Source: Pseudodesulfovibrio tunisiensis (GTDB lineage: Bacteria > Desulfobacterota > Desulfovibrionia > Desulfovibrionales > Desulfovibrionaceae). From it: a stretch of 64,000 nucleotides of DNA. This document shows, piece by piece, positions 51,349 to 61,358 of this stretch; within the stretch, counting starts at the first letter, position 1; each line of letters starts with the position of its first letter. A program made the position numbers and the translations under genes. Below the pieces are notes generated by a model. It saw only the letters and a list, made by a program, of their open reading frames with translations, did no database searches and had not been told where the DNA came from. Location: contig NZ_CP094380.1 in assembly GCF_022809775.1 (NCBI RefSeq), positions 3,013,501-3,077,500 of the forward strand, given 5' to 3'.

Positions 51349-51960
51349 ATGGATGAATACCGGTTTGCCGCGCATGTGTATGATCCCGTGGTGGGACCGT
51401 TCCTGAAGCCCGTGCACAAGGCGATCGTCCGCGCCATGCGGACGCGCGGCTGCGCCCGGGTTCTGGACCTGTGCTGCGGCACCGGGCTGCTGTCCGGCGA
51501 ACTGGAGCGGCACGGCATCGAGGCCGTGGGCGTGGACCTGTCCCCGGCCATGCTGCGCGTGGCTCGCGCCAGACACCCGGACGCCACGTTCATCGACGGC
51601 GATGCCTCGTCCCTGTTCATCGAGGACGACCAGTTCGACGGCGCAGCCATCTGTTTCGGCCTGCATGAAAAGGACGAGGGCACGGCCCGGGACATCGTGC
51701 GCGAGGCCGTGCGCGTGACCCGGCGGTCCGGCCCGGTGGTGATTGCCGACTACCGCGTGCCCGAGCCGGGGCAGGCCCTGTGGATGGGGCTGGGCATCCG
51801 CTCGGTGGAGCGATTGGCCGGAGCGGATCACTACCGGCATTTCCAGCATTACCTGCAGGCTGGCGGCACCGAGGCCTTTCTCTCCGGAATGGGGCTGCTC
51901 GGCCTGCCTGCACGAACCTTTTTCCATGGCTGGGCCGGGCTATACGTGACCATTGTCTAG
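51349..51960 (+). CDS. Class I SAM-dependent methyltransferase
   Basis: 203 residues. SAM-binding motif I VLDLCCGTGLLSGELE, acidic loop GVDLSPAMLRVARARHPDAT and IDGDASSLF. The resemblance is to UbiE/Methyltransf_11 proteins, with substrate unknown. It lies 59 bases after the AhpD-like gene and 130 bases before ftsE; no motif links it to either. Confidence 0.85.
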   Translation: MDEYRFAAHVYDPVVGPFLKPVHKAIVRAMRTRGCARVLDLCCGTGLLSGELERHGIEAVGVDLSPAMLRVARARHPDATFIDGDASSLFIEDDQFDGAAICFGLHEKDEGTARDIVREAVRVTRRSGPVVIADYRVPEPGQALWMGLGIRSVERLAGADHYRHFQHYLQAGGTEAFLSGMGLLGLPARTFFHGWAGLYVTIV

Positions 51961-52090
51961 CACGTTGTTCCGGAGCCGGGATTTCCTGCGCAAGGCCGTC
52001 GATTCCTTTCCGGATTCCGTCGCGGACCTGCGCTCCGAAATCCGGCCGCATGGTTTTACAAAGCGCGCGGTTCCGGGTACATACTGGTGC

Positions 52091-52789
52091 ATGATGGTCC
52101 GGGTTGATCACCTCTCATACAATTTCGGCGAATACTGGGCGCTCAAGGATGTGTCCTTTTCTCTGGAAAAGGGCGGATTCCTGTTCCTCACCGGACATTC
52201 CGGGGCGGGCAAGACCACCCTGCTGCGACTCCTGTACGGAGCCATGCCCATGATCCGGGGCAGGGCCAAGGTGGCCGGGTTCGAACTCAGCCGTCTGCGC
52301 AAGCGCCACATCCCGGAGCTGCGCCGTCGCGTGGGCGTGGTGTTTCAGGATTTCAAGATTCTGCCGAACCGCACCGTGTTCGACAACGTGGCCATGGCTC
52401 TGGAGGTCCGGGGCATGCCGCGTCAGCATCTGGAACGGCGGGTGCGGGCCATTGTTCGCGCCCTCGGACTGGAGACCAAGTCCTACACCCCGTGCCGCCG
52501 CCTTTCCGGCGGAGAGCAGCAGCGCGTGGCCATCGCCCGATCCATGGTCGCGAATCCGGAGCTCATTCTTGCGGACGAGCCTACCGGAAATCTGGATGTC
52601 GAACTGACCATGCATCTCATGGAAATATTCAAGCAGTTCAATACGTACGGCACCACCATCATCATGGCCACCCACAGCCGAGAGGTGCTGGAGTGCGTGC
52701 CCGAGGCCCGGATTCTCCATCTGCGGGACGGCCGCGCCGTGTCGCCGGACGGCGATCCCATTGATGATGACGAGGAGGACGAGGCATGA
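52091..52789 (+). CDS. ftsE: Cell division ATPase FtsE
   Basis: 232 residues from ATG 52091 (ATG 52094 is also possible). Walker A GHSGAGKTTLLRLLYG, Q-loop VFQDFKILPNRTVFDNVAMA, signature RLSGGEQQRVAIARSMV, Walker B LILADEPTGNLD and switch ATHSREVLE. The gene overlaps ftsX by four bases (ATGA). FtsEX controls peptidoglycan hydrolases at the division site. The acidic C-terminus (DDDEEDEA) is unusual for the family. Confidence 0.93.
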   Translation: MMVRVDHLSYNFGEYWALKDVSFSLEKGGFLFLTGHSGAGKTTLLRLLYGAMPMIRGRAKVAGFELSRLRKRHIPELRRRVGVVFQDFKILPNRTVFDNVAMALEVRGMPRQHLERRVRAIVRALGLETKSYTPCRRLSGGEQQRVAIARSMVANPELILADEPTGNLDVELTMHLMEIFKQFNTYGTTIIMATHSREVLECVPEARILHLRDGRAVSPDGDPIDDDEEDEA

Positions 52790-53661
52790 TCGGTCAGCTC
52801 TTCCGGCTCACCGGACGCGGACTGGCCGACCTGCGGCTGCATCCCTTTGCCCAGCTTCTGACCCTTGTGGCCGTGGCCATGGTCACTCTGCTCATCGGCG
52901 TGATTCTCACGGGCCTGCACAACGTGAATCTGGAGCTGCTCAAGTCCCGGGGCCGGGCCGAGTTTCAGATATACTGGAAGCAGGGCGCGGACGTGGATGC
53001 GGTTTCCCGGGACGTGGAAACCATCGGCTCCCTCGACCATCTGTCCGAACTCAAGACCTTCACGCCCTCGGACGCACTGACCGAACTGGCCGGAACTCTG
53101 GGACAGGCCGGAGATTTTTCCTGGCTCGCGGATACCAATCCCCTGCCGTACACGGCGCTGGTCTCGTTTGCCGTGCCTCCGGAAAAGCAGGAGCAGGGCT
53201 GGGCCGGCGACCTGCTTTCGCGCATCAAGTCCCTGCCCGGTGTGGAAACCGTGACCTACACCCCGCTGCAGCCCGATCTGGGGCAGGGGTGGATATCCCT
53301 GTCGCAGGCCATTGTCTGGCCTTTGCTGGGGTTTCTCGCGCTCGTGGTGGCCCTTGTGGTGCACAATACCATCAAGCTTTCCCTGCTCACGCGCATGGAC
53401 GAAGTGGAGATTCTTGCCCTTGTCGGAGCCAAGCCGTGGTTCATTCGCTGGCCTCTGCTCACGGGCGGGCTGGTGCAGGGGCTGCTCGGTTCCGCGGCCG
53501 GGATCGGCCTGCTGCGTTCCCTGTTTCTGTTCACGCAGGATGCCCTGAATTTTCCGCCTCTGTTCATCCGGCTGGAATTCCTGCCCATGGAGTATGCCCT
53601 GATACTTGGCGGAGCCGTGACACTCGTGTCCACGGCCAGCAGCTGGGTCGCAGTGCGCTAG
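52786..53661 (+). CDS. ftsX: Cell division membrane protein FtsX
   Basis: 291 residues. Four membrane helices (about 22-44, 180-200, 225-248 and 265-288) and an extracytoplasmic loop of about 135 residues between the first two. The FtsX fold shows in VHNTIKLSLLTRMDEVEILALVGAKPWFIRWPL. It pairs with FtsE and should transmit ATP hydrolysis to a murein hydrolase activator in the periplasm. Confidence 0.93.
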   Translation: MIGQLFRLTGRGLADLRLHPFAQLLTLVAVAMVTLLIGVILTGLHNVNLELLKSRGRAEFQIYWKQGADVDAVSRDVETIGSLDHLSELKTFTPSDALTELAGTLGQAGDFSWLADTNPLPYTALVSFAVPPEKQEQGWAGDLLSRIKSLPGVETVTYTPLQPDLGQGWISLSQAIVWPLLGFLALVVALVVHNTIKLSLLTRMDEVEILALVGAKPWFIRWPLLTGGLVQGLLGSAAGIGLLRSLFLFTQDALNFPPLFIRLEFLPMEYALILGGAVTLVSTASSWVAVR

Positions 53662-53684
53662 CAGTTTGCGGGGGCGGTTCGGAA

Positions 53685-54719
53685 TCAGTTGATCAGCCGA
53701 TAGACGTCGATGCCGTGGTCGGACGGGTTGATCACGTCCGCAATGGGATTTCCCGCGGATTGCGAGTCACCCAGATTCAGCAGGATTCGCGGAATCGGAC
53801 GCAAGTTTCGGTCAAAGGCCACGCGCACGATCGGCCGGAGCGGAGCGGCCGGATTGTGGTCCATCACCACGGCGTGCCTGCCGTCGTGCAGACGCACGAA
53901 GCTTCCCACCGGGTACACGCCCAGACTCCTGATGAAATGTTCCACGATGTTGGGGTGGAAATCCGAGAGCCGCCACTTGTACATCATGGCCAGCACCTTG
54001 CCCGGCGGCATGGGCTCCTTGTACACGCGTCGGCTGGTCAGGGCGTCGTACACGTCCACCACGGCCACGATGCGGGAAAAGTCGTGGATGTCCTCGCCCT
54101 GAAGTGCGCGGGGATAGCCGCTGCCGTCGTAGCGTTCGTGATGCTCCAGACAGGCGCGCAGCACGGAGTCCGGGATGCCCTTCTGCTGCTTGAGCAGTTC
54201 GAAGCCGAGCAGGGGATGGGTGCGCATCTCGTTCATCTCGCTGTCCGAGAGCTTGCCGGGCTTGTTCAGGATGGCTGTGGGAATCAGGGATTTGCCCACG
54301 TCGTGGAACATGCCCGCAATGCCCAGATCCAGAAGCCGGTCTTCGGAATGGCCCAGTTTTCTGCCCAGAATCACGGACAGCACCGAGACATTGATGCAAT
54401 GGGTGTAGGTGTATTCGTCGAACGCCTTGAGCTTGCAGATGGCTGCGGCAGCGTTTTCGTTGCGGAACACGGACTGGATGAAGTCCCGCACCACAGGGGT
54501 GGCGTCGTGAAAGTCGAAGGGTTTTCCCTGGCGCACGTCGTCCATGAACCCGTGCGCGTAACTTACGGCCTCGTCGTACAGCCTGTCCGCAACGCGCAGT
54601 TCCTTGCGGACGGAAACTCGTGCGTCTCCCGCAGGCCCGGCCTCGGGCTGGCGGTTCTTTTCGCGCAGGGAGCGCGTCACCTCCGCAGAGGTCATGGCGT
54701 TTTTCAGCGGATCGTTCAT
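53685..54719 (-). CDS. HD-GYP-domain c-di-GMP phosphodiesterase
   Basis: 344 residues. An N-terminal region of about 100 residues is followed by HD-GYP: the HD pair in AGMFHDVGKSLIPTAIL, EHHERYDGSGYPRAL as the GYP motif, and RIVAVVDVYDALTSRRVYKE. The metal and GYP residues are intact, so hydrolysis of c-di-GMP is likely. The C-terminal 70 residues resemble a small beta domain. It is convergent with ftsX; no membrane anchor, no receiver. Confidence 0.93.
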   Translation of the reverse strand: MNDPLKNAMTSAEVTRSLREKNRQPEAGPAGDARVSVRKELRVADRLYDEAVSYAHGFMDDVRQGKPFDFHDATPVVRDFIQSVFRNENAAAAICKLKAFDEYTYTHCINVSVLSVILGRKLGHSEDRLLDLGIAGMFHDVGKSLIPTAILNKPGKLSDSEMNEMRTHPLLGFELLKQQKGIPDSVLRACLEHHERYDGSGYPRALQGEDIHDFSRIVAVVDVYDALTSRRVYKEPMPPGKVLAMMYKWRLSDFHPNIVEHFIRSLGVYPVGSFVRLHDGRHAVVMDHNPAAPLRPIVRVAFDRNLRPIPRILLNLGDSQSAGNPIADVINPSDHGIDVYRLIN

Positions 54720-54774
54720 GGCACACCTGATGCCCGCAGGGATTCGTTTGGAGAGAGTTCCTGCGAAAAGGCTA

Positions 54775-55440
54775 TTAGATGGCCTTGTCTGACTCCAGTA
54801 TATTCATGAGTGCGGCCACGTCCGGGGCCAGAAAGTCCGGGGCGCAGGCAGCAAAGGCTTCGGGACCGAGTTTGCCCGAGGTGACGGCTGCGGCGCGTGT
54901 TCCGGCTCGGCGTGCGGTCTCCATGTCCAGAAGATGATCACCCACCATGAGGGTGTGTTCCGGGCGTGCGTTCATGCGGTCAAGGGCCTGAAGCGCATGT
55001 GCCGGGTCGGGCTTGACCCGTTTCGCGTCCTCGCGCGCAAGGAACGCGTCGCATTCCCGTTCGATTTCCGGGTACACGGTCTTGACCGCAGGTGTGATGT
55101 TGCGGGTGATGATGCCCGTGCGAATGCCGCGTCTGCGCAGATCGGCCAGCACGTCGCGGGTGAACGGGAAGAGTCGGCCTTCCCGGGCCGCGTCCAGTTC
55201 CATGGCCGTGATGACCAGTCGGCCCCGGCTGTGGAATTCCTGCCCCAGAGCCGGGTCTTTCCTGCCGATTTCGCGAGCCAGCCTGTCCAGCCACTCCAGG
55301 GCCGGCGTGCTGCCCGGTTCGGGACGTCTGTCCAGAAAGCATTCCCCAAGCGCGGCCAGTTTGCACTTCATCAGGTCGAAATCGATGGTGAGTTCGGCCA
55401 GCGTGCCGTCAAAGTCGAAAAGTATGGCGTCGAATTTCAT
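54775..55440 (-). CDS. HAD-superfamily hydrolase (phosphoglycolate phosphatase-like)
   Basis: 221 residues from ATG 55440 (GGAGC upstream). Nucleophile motif FDAILFDFDGTLAELTID, motif II TGIITRNITP, motif III/IV MVGDHLLDMETARRAGTRAA. The cap is helical (subclass I). The likely role is a phosphatase for a small phosphorylated metabolite; the exact substrate is not predictable. A terminator upstream separates it from the SNF-transporter gene. Confidence 0.9.
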   Translation of the reverse strand: MKFDAILFDFDGTLAELTIDFDLMKCKLAALGECFLDRRPEPGSTPALEWLDRLAREIGRKDPALGQEFHSRGRLVITAMELDAAREGRLFPFTRDVLADLRRRGIRTGIITRNITPAVKTVYPEIERECDAFLAREDAKRVKPDPAHALQALDRMNARPEHTLMVGDHLLDMETARRAGTRAAAVTSGKLGPEAFAACAPDFLAPDVAALMNILESDKAI

Positions 55441-55504
55441 GATTGCTCCAGCTGAAGCATGGGGCAGAAGTCGCGAAAACACAAGCCGATGATACTCGAT
55501 CATG

Positions 55505-55538
55505 AAAAAGGCCCTTCCGCGAACGGAAGGGCCTTTCG
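55505..55538 (-). terminator. Rho-independent terminator after the SNF-family gene
   Basis: AAAAAGGCCCTTCCG-CGAA-CGGAAGGGCCTTT. It lies between the stop of the SNF-family gene and the HAD gene on the same strand. Confidence 0.9.
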
Positions 55539-55562
55539 AATTCGGTTGTGACAGGCAGGCTG

Positions 55563-56928
55563 CTAGAAGACGCCGAGGCCCGAGAGCAGGACGATGAGCA
55601 CCAGCAGCGGAGTGACCCATTTCACGACCACGGAATAGGCCGCGATCACGGATTCGTTCTTGAGCACGCCGTTGTTGCTCAGACAGTCGTGGATGCGCTT
55701 TCTGCCCCACTTCCAGCCCGCGAACACGCAGATGAAGAAGCCGCCCACGGGCATGAGGATGTTGGACGACAGATAGTCGTAGAAATCCCAGAAGGTCATG
55801 CCGAAGATGGTCACGTCGCTCATCACGGAATTGGACAGGGTGGCAGTGGAGCCCACCACGGCAAGGGCCACGGCCGTGACGATGGTGGAGGTCTTGCGCG
55901 TCCAGCCCAGGCCGCTGCCGATCATGAAGGCCACGGGCACTTCGAACAGGGAGAGCATGGCCCCGATGGTGGCGATGCCCGTGAGCACGAAGAACACGAC
56001 CATGAAGAGCTGGCCCATGGGCATGGAGCTGAACACCGCCGGGATGGTGATGAACAGCAGGCCCGGGCCGGCAGCGGGTTCGAAGCCGTAGTTGAACACG
56101 GCCGGGAAAATGGCCAGTCCGGCCAGCAGGGACACGGTCAGGTCGGCCAGCATGACGCGCGTGGCCACCATGGGCACGTTGGCGTCGCTGCGGAAGTAGC
56201 TGCCGTAGGTCATCATGGTGCCCATGCCGATGGAGAGCTTGAAGAATGCCAGCCCCATGGCCATCAGCACCATCTCGCCGGAAATCTTGGTAAAGTCGGG
56301 CCGGAACAGGAAGACCAGTCCGTCCATGGCCTTGGGCAGGGTCAGGGAGCGGATGCAGACCAGCACCAGCATGAAGAACAGGATGGGCATCAGGGTCTTG
56401 GTGGTCTTTTCGATGCCCTTGGATACGCCGCCGATGATGATCACGCTGACGAGCGCGAGCACGCCCCACTGCCAGAGCAGGGAGGGCATGACCGCAGTGG
56501 CCACGCTGTTGAACGCGGCCTCGCCCACCTTGGGATCGGTAGAGGAGAGCGCGCCGGTCACGGCCTTGACGATGTAGGCGAAGATCCAGCCCACCACGTC
56601 GGTGTAGAAGGCCATGATGCAGAAGGCCGCGGCAACGCCGCCCACGCCCACGAGCATCCACAGGGAGTTGTCCGGGGCAACGGCCTTCCATGTGGTGACC
56701 GCGTTGGCCCTGGGCATGGCGGCCGAGCATGATCTCGGAGATCATGACCGGCAGGCCGACAACCAGTGTGGCGGCCAGATAGACGAACAGAAAGGTGGCA
56801 CCCCCATGCTCACCCGTCATGTAGGGAAATTTCCAGATGTTGCCGAGCCCCACGGCCGACCCCAGCGTGGCCGTGAGCACGCCGAGTTTGGTGGCGAACC
56901 CATCCATGTTTTTTTGATTGGCAGACAT
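55563..56928 (-). pseudogene. SNF-family Na+-dependent transporter, frameshifted
   Basis: The N-terminus from ATG 56928 is normal (TATLGSAVGLGNIWKFPYMT, GGATFLFVYLAATLVVGLPV, EIMLGR). The frame then runs out of register at about 56708-56715. The remainder continues in another frame (RANAVTTWKAVAPDNSLWML onward) to 55563, with the other expected helices and GMGTMMTYGSYF. Removing one C of a CCC run restores EIMLGRHARANAVTTWKAV and a complete transporter of about 450 residues. Such proteins import amino acids or similar solutes with Na+. Either a real mutation or an assembly or sequencing error. Confidence 0.82.
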
Positions 56929-57486
56929 GCAGTTTCTCTGTGATTGCGGTTGAAAACGAAGAAAAATACCCTCTCAAAGCGCAACTTCGATAATCTTTTC
57001 TGCCGTTTCATGCAATGTTTAAATAGTATGAGCGATTCCATATTGTTCCATGGAAAGCGTTGGCTGGCCTCGGCTGGCGGCTTTTTTCCCCGGTTCGTGG
57101 CGAATTCCGGGCAGTGGTACGTTTCCTTGCACGGTTTTCGTCAGGAACAATTGGGGAATTGACGTTTTCGTCAACGAACTGACCTCGGGGGATGGGGATT
57201 CAAGGCAAAGTCGGGGAGAGTGGGCTTGCCCGACGTGAAGGTGCGGCCTTGATTTTTCCGAAATATTTCAGGGCCGGGACTTCCGAACCCTGTATAAAAA
57301 ACGAAATCCGACTTGCATGCTCGGGTTGCTGGCATGGTTTGCGCATGTTTCACGGCACAGGGAAAACGCCGGGAAACGGACGAAATCCCCGCATCCTGCT
57401 CATCCTCATCCGCCCGAAGGGGCTTTTTCGGAATCGGCATCGATCCTCGTTCTCCGCGGCCCGGCAAGGCGACACGGAGGCAAGTC
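56929..57486. other. 560-base gap upstream of the 107-residue gene
   Basis: Divergent promoter region. Contains the perfect palindrome TTGACG-TTTT-CGTCAA at 57159-57174. It also has a short terminator-like hairpin GCCC-GAAG-GGGC with five T at 57412-57428, 58 bases before the next start, which looks like a leader attenuator. No ORF is supported. Confidence 0.45.
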
Positions 57487-57810
57487 ATGTTTCTGAACGC
57501 GCACCAGATGGAAGAGGCTCAGGCAATGGGGTGGAACGTGGACCGCACCTTTTCCGTGGCAGTCACGGACGTGTGGATCACCGGACAGGCGCAGGTCAGC
57601 GTGGGACGGCACCTTCAGGCCCTGTGCGTGGCCTACGGCCTGTCGTTCGCGCACATGCGCGAGCGGCTGACGCAGGAAATGTACTGGCACGAGGATTCCG
57701 GCAATCTGGGCATCATGCTCCGGCTTCAGGGCGCGGACATCGAGTCCTTTTATGCCGAAATCCCGTCCGGCCAGTGGGGCTTCCGCGAAGTGCGGCAGGC
57801 CACGCACTAG
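57487..57810 (+). CDS. Unknown 107-residue protein
   Basis: From ATG 57487 (GGAGG upstream). Soluble; MFLNAHQMEEAQAMGWNVD is followed by VSVGRHLQALCVAYGLSFAH and ending SGQWGFREVRQ. A mixed alpha/beta pattern with several Trp and Met. I recognise no family. It is convergent with copA, nine bases from its stop. Confidence 0.7.
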   Translation: MFLNAHQMEEAQAMGWNVDRTFSVAVTDVWITGQAQVSVGRHLQALCVAYGLSFAHMRERLTQEMYWHEDSGNLGIMLRLQGADIESFYAEIPSGQWGFREVRQATH

Positions 57811-57818
57811 GTTTCAGA

Positions 57819-60293
57819 CTACTTGAAGAACCTCAGCCGCAGGGCGTTGGATACCACGGTCACGGAACTCATGGCCATGGCGGTTCCCGCGATCATGGGG
57901 TTGAGCGTGGGCCCGCCGAACACATGCAGCAGTCCGGCAGCGACCGGGATGCCGATGGTGTTGAAGGCGAAGGCCCAGAACAGGTTCTGCTTGATGTTGC
58001 CCATGGTGGCGCGGCTCAGGCGCAGGGCCGTGAGCAGGGAACGCAGGTCGCTCTGCATGAGCACCACGTCCCCGGATTCCACGGCCACGTCGATGCCCGA
58101 TCCCATGGCTATGCCGATGTCGGCCCGGGCCAGTGCGGGCGCATCATTGATGCCGTCCCCGATCATGGCCACCTTGCGGCCTTCCTTCTGAAGGCGCTCC
58201 ACCTCGTCGGCCTTGCGGTCCGGCAGCACTCCGGCAATCACTTCATGGATTCCGGCGCGCGTTGCCACGGCGCGGGCCGTGACCTCGTTGTCGCCCGTGA
58301 GCATGATGGGGCGCATGCCTTCCCGCTTGAGTTCGGCGATCACTTCCGGGGTCTCGTCGCGCATGGTGTCGGCAATGGCGAACACCGCGTTGAATCGGCC
58401 TTCGCTGGCAAAATACACGGCAGTCATGCCCTCGGCCGCATAGCGTTCGATTTCCCGGGTGGTGAACGGATCGTCGATCAGGGAAATGTCGTTTTCGGCG
58501 AGCAGTTCCGCATTGCCGATGAGCACTTCGCGGCCCATGACCGTGGCGCGGATGCCGCGTCCGGGAATGGCCTCGAACGCAGTGGGTTCGGGCGGATCAA
58601 GCTGCTTTTCCCGGGCATGGCGCACAAGGGCCTGGGCAAGGGGATGCTCGCTTCGGCTCTCGGCTCCGGCAGCCAGAAACAGGGCTTCGGTCCGGGCGGC
58701 CGTGCCTCGGGTCATGGTCCATTCCACAAGCTCGGGACGGCCCCGGGTCAGGGTGCCGGTCTTGTCGAACACGATGGTGTCCAGATTTCCGGCTTCCTGC
58801 AATGCACGGCCGGACTTGATGAGCACGCCGAGCTGCGCGCCCCGGCCCGTGCCCACCATGATGGAGACCGGGGTGGCCAGTCCCATGGCGCATGGGCAGG
58901 CAATGACCATCACGGCCACGAAGATGCGCAGGCTGAACGCGAAATCCGCGCCCGAAAAATACCAGGCAAGGCCCGCTGCCAGCGCAATGCTCATGACCGT
59001 GGGCACGAAATAGAAGCTGATCCTGTCCGCGAGATTGGCAATGGGCGCCTTGGTGCCCTGCGCCTCCTGCACCAGCCGTACGATGCGCGCCAGCATGGTG
59101 TCTCCGCCCACGCGCGTGGCGGTCATGGTGAACGCGCCGTGCGTGTTCATGGTGCCGCCTGCCACGGGATCGCCCTCGCCCTTGGAGACCGGCATGGACT
59201 CGCCGGTCAGCATGGATTCGTCGATCGAGGAGGAACCGTCCGCAATGGCTCCGTCCACGGGAATGCGTTCGCCGGGCTTGACCAGCAGGGCGTCGCCCGG
59301 TTCCACCTCGTCCACGGGCACGGTCTTCTGCTCGCCGTCCCGGATCAGAGTGGCGGTCTCGGGAGCGAGACGCATCAGGGCGCGGATCGCGTCCGAGGTC
59401 TTGAGTTTGCTGCGCGCCTCGAAATACTTGCCCAGCGAGATCATGGCGATCAGCACGGCAGCGGATTCGTAGTACAGGTCCATGACGCGCGTCATCACGT
59501 CGATGCCCGCCAGAATCTCCACGGTGTTCCACAGGGAATAGATGAAGGCCGCGCCGGTTCCGGTGGCCACGAGGGAATCCATGTTCGGGCCGCCGCGCAG
59601 CAGGGCCGGGATGCCCTGAAGGTAGAAATGCCGACCGGACCAGACCACGGGCAGGGTCAGCAGGAGCTGGGCCAGAGCAAAGGTCACGGGCGAATGCGCC
59701 GGGTCCAGCCATTGGGGCAGGGGCATGCCCCACATGTGGCCCATGGACAGGATCAGCAGGGGAAAGGCGAACAGAAACGCCGGGATGAGCGCCCGTTTCT
59801 GGGCCGCAAGCCGGGCTTCGGCTTCCTTGCGGCGTTCCTCGTACAGGGCTGCGGACGGGCTGCGCACCTCGGAGGTGAAGCCCGCGTCAGCCACGGCCTG
59901 CCGGATGGTCTTGCGCGAGATGGTCGCCGGATCGAACGAGATTTCCCCGGCTTCGGTCGCCAGACTCACGCTGGCGGAGTCCACGCCGTCCAGTCCGTTC
60001 AGCACGCGCTCCAGCCGGGAGGAACAGGCTGCGCAATGCATGCCGCCGATGACCAGATTCAGCTCCTCAAGGCCGTTGTCCTGCGGAAAGATCGCCTCGA
60101 ATCCGAGTTCCTTGATGCGTTCGGCCACGGTCTCCACGCTTGTGGTGTCCGGATCGTGCGTCAGGCTCATGGTTTCCGCGGCCAGATTCACGGCCACGGA
60201 CTCCACGCCGTCCATGGCTCCCACCGCGCGCTCGATCCGCGCGGAGCAGGCCGCGCAATGCATCCCTTTTATCTGTGCTTGCACCGTATTCAT
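57819..60293 (-). CDS. copA: Copper-exporting P-type ATPase CopA
   Basis: 824 residues. Two N-terminal HMA metal-binding domains with [10 protein letters not shown] (about 12) and [11 protein letters not shown] (about 80). Eight membrane helices, the CPC transport site in [13 protein letters not shown], phosphorylation Asp in [21 protein letters not shown] in RSEHPLAQ and [13 protein letters not shown]. It exports Cu+ across the inner membrane. No adjacent chaperone or copper regulator gene in view. Confidence 0.95.
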   Translation of the reverse strand: MNTVQAQIKGMHCAACSARIERAVGAMDGVESVAVNLAAETMSLTHDPDTTSVETVAERIKELGFEAIFPQDNGLEELNLVIGGMHCAACSSRLERVLNGLDGVDSASVSLATEAGEISFDPATISRKTIRQAVADAGFTSEVRSPSAALYEERRKEAEARLAAQKRALIPAFLFAFPLLILSMGHMWGMPLPQWLDPAHSPVTFALAQLLLTLPVVWSGRHFYLQGIPALLRGGPNMDSLVATGTGAAFIYSLWNTVEILAGIDVMTRVMDLYYESAAVLIAMISLGKYFEARSKLKTSDAIRALMRLAPETATLIRDGEQKTVPVDEVEPGDALLVKPGERIPVDGAIADGSSSIDESMLTGESMPVSKGEGDPVAGGTMNTHGAFTMTATRVGGDTMLARIVRLVQEAQGTKAPIANLADRISFYFVPTVMSIALAAGLAWYFSGADFAFSLRIFVAVMVIACPCAMGLATPVSIMVGTGRGAQLGVLIKSGRALQEAGNLDTIVFDKTGTLTRGRPELVEWTMTRGTAARTEALFLAAGAESRSEHPLAQALVRHAREKQLDPPEPTAFEAIPGRGIRATVMGREVLIGNAELLAENDISLIDDPFTTREIERYAAEGMTAVYFASEGRFNAVFAIADTMRDETPEVIAELKREGMRPIMLTGDNEVTARAVATRAGIHEVIAGVLPDRKADEVERLQKEGRKVAMIGDGINDAPALARADIGIAMGSGIDVAVESGDVVLMQSDLRSLLTALRLSRATMGNIKQNLFWAFAFNTIGIPVAAGLLHVFGGPTLNPMIAGTAMAMSSVTVVSNALRLRFFK

Positions 60294-60437
60294 AAAAATA
60301 TATCCCTGTGGTTGAAATTGATTCTCATATTCTGCGCTTCAAAATCAATTTTGGCAAGGGGAGAGTTATCCGCAATACCCTGTCTTTCGTCAAATCGGGT
60401 TGACGCGGCATCATGGTCCGGGTAGCACGAATGCTCC

Positions 60438-61352
60438 ATGAAAAACACCCTGTCATCCCCTGATTCCCCGCTGGCCGGGTATATCTGCGCCCTGCTTGCC
60501 ACCGTGATCTGGTCCGGCAATTTCATCATTGCCCGGGGGCTTTCCGAAGCCCTGCCGCCCGTGACTCTGGCCACCCTGCGCTGGGCCGTGGCCTGCGCAG
60601 CCCTGCTGCCGTTTACCGTATTGCGCGTGTGGCGGGCAAGGCAGATCGTGCGTGCCCGGTTCGTGTACCTCGCAGCCGTGGCCCTGGTTTCGGTCACGGT
60701 GTTCAACACCATGATATATGAAGCGGGCCGAACCACCAACGCCCTGAACCTGTCGCTCATTGCCGCGTCCACGCCCGTGTTCATCATCCTGCTGTCGCGC
60801 GTGTTTCTTGGCGAGGCCATTACCCGCAACCGGCTGATCGGGCTGATTGCCGCAGTGAGCGGCATCGTGCTGCTCGTGACCCGGGGTGATCTGTCCGTTC
60901 TGTTGGCCCTGACCTTTCGGGAAGGCGATCTCTGGATGCTCGGGGCTGCGATTCTCTGGGCCGTGTATTCCATCATGATCCGCAGGAAGCCCGGGGATGT
61001 CGACCCTCTGGTGTTTCTGTCCGTCACGTTTGCGCTGGGATTCCTGCCCCTGATTCCGGCCGCGCTGCTGGAGCAGCAGTATTGTGCGCCATGGTCCCTG
61101 ACCCCGGGCATTGCCGGGGCCGTGCTCTACATCGGTGTGGGCGCGTCGCTGGCCGCGTATTTCCTGTGGGCGCGGGCCGTGGCCATTCTCGGGCCGTCCC
61201 GGCCGGGCATGGTCTATTATTCCCTGCCCGTGTTCTGTGCCGTGGAGGCGCTGCTGTTTCTGGGCGAGTCCGTGACATGGGCGCACGGTGCATCCTTTGC
61301 CCTGATTCTGGGCGGAATACTGGTGGCCACGAAGCGTGGACAGGCGAAGTAG
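60438..61352 (+). CDS. EamA/DMT-family transporter
   Basis: 304 residues with about ten helices in two EamA repeats. Repeat 1 starts YICALLATVIWSGNFIIARG, and repeat 2 has EGDLWMLGAAILWAVYSIMI. Probably exports an amino acid or other metabolite. The start at 60438 lacks an obvious ribosome-binding site, and a TTGACG-N17-TAGCAC pair (60400-60428) ends ten bases before it. Confidence 0.9.
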   Translation: MKNTLSSPDSPLAGYICALLATVIWSGNFIIARGLSEALPPVTLATLRWAVACAALLPFTVLRVWRARQIVRARFVYLAAVALVSVTVFNTMIYEAGRTTNALNLSLIAASTPVFIILLSRVFLGEAITRNRLIGLIAAVSGIVLLVTRGDLSVLLALTFREGDLWMLGAAILWAVYSIMIRRKPGDVDPLVFLSVTFALGFLPLIPAALLEQQYCAPWSLTPGIAGAVLYIGVGASLAAYFLWARAVAILGPSRPGMVYYSLPVFCAVEALLFLGESVTWAHGASFALILGGILVATKRGQAK

Positions 61353-61358
61353 GAAAGG

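Noticed and set aside
55548..56732. 394-codon plus-strand frame opposite the SNF-family gene
   Set aside because: Histidine/glutamine/glycine-rich antisense frame, no ribosome-binding site, contradicts the conserved transporter helices on the other strand.
57331..57350. Possible third sigma-54 promoter (TGGCATGGTTTGCGCA)
   Set aside because: GG and GC are ten bases apart but the -12 box reads GCGCA rather than TTGCA and the -24 box deviates as well; too weak to call.
57192..60425. 1077-codon plus-strand open frame opposite copA
   Set aside because: It is the antisense shadow of copA in GC-rich DNA: the minus-strand protein has all P-type ATPase motifs, while this frame is histidine/glycine-rich without any recognised fold or ribosome-binding site.
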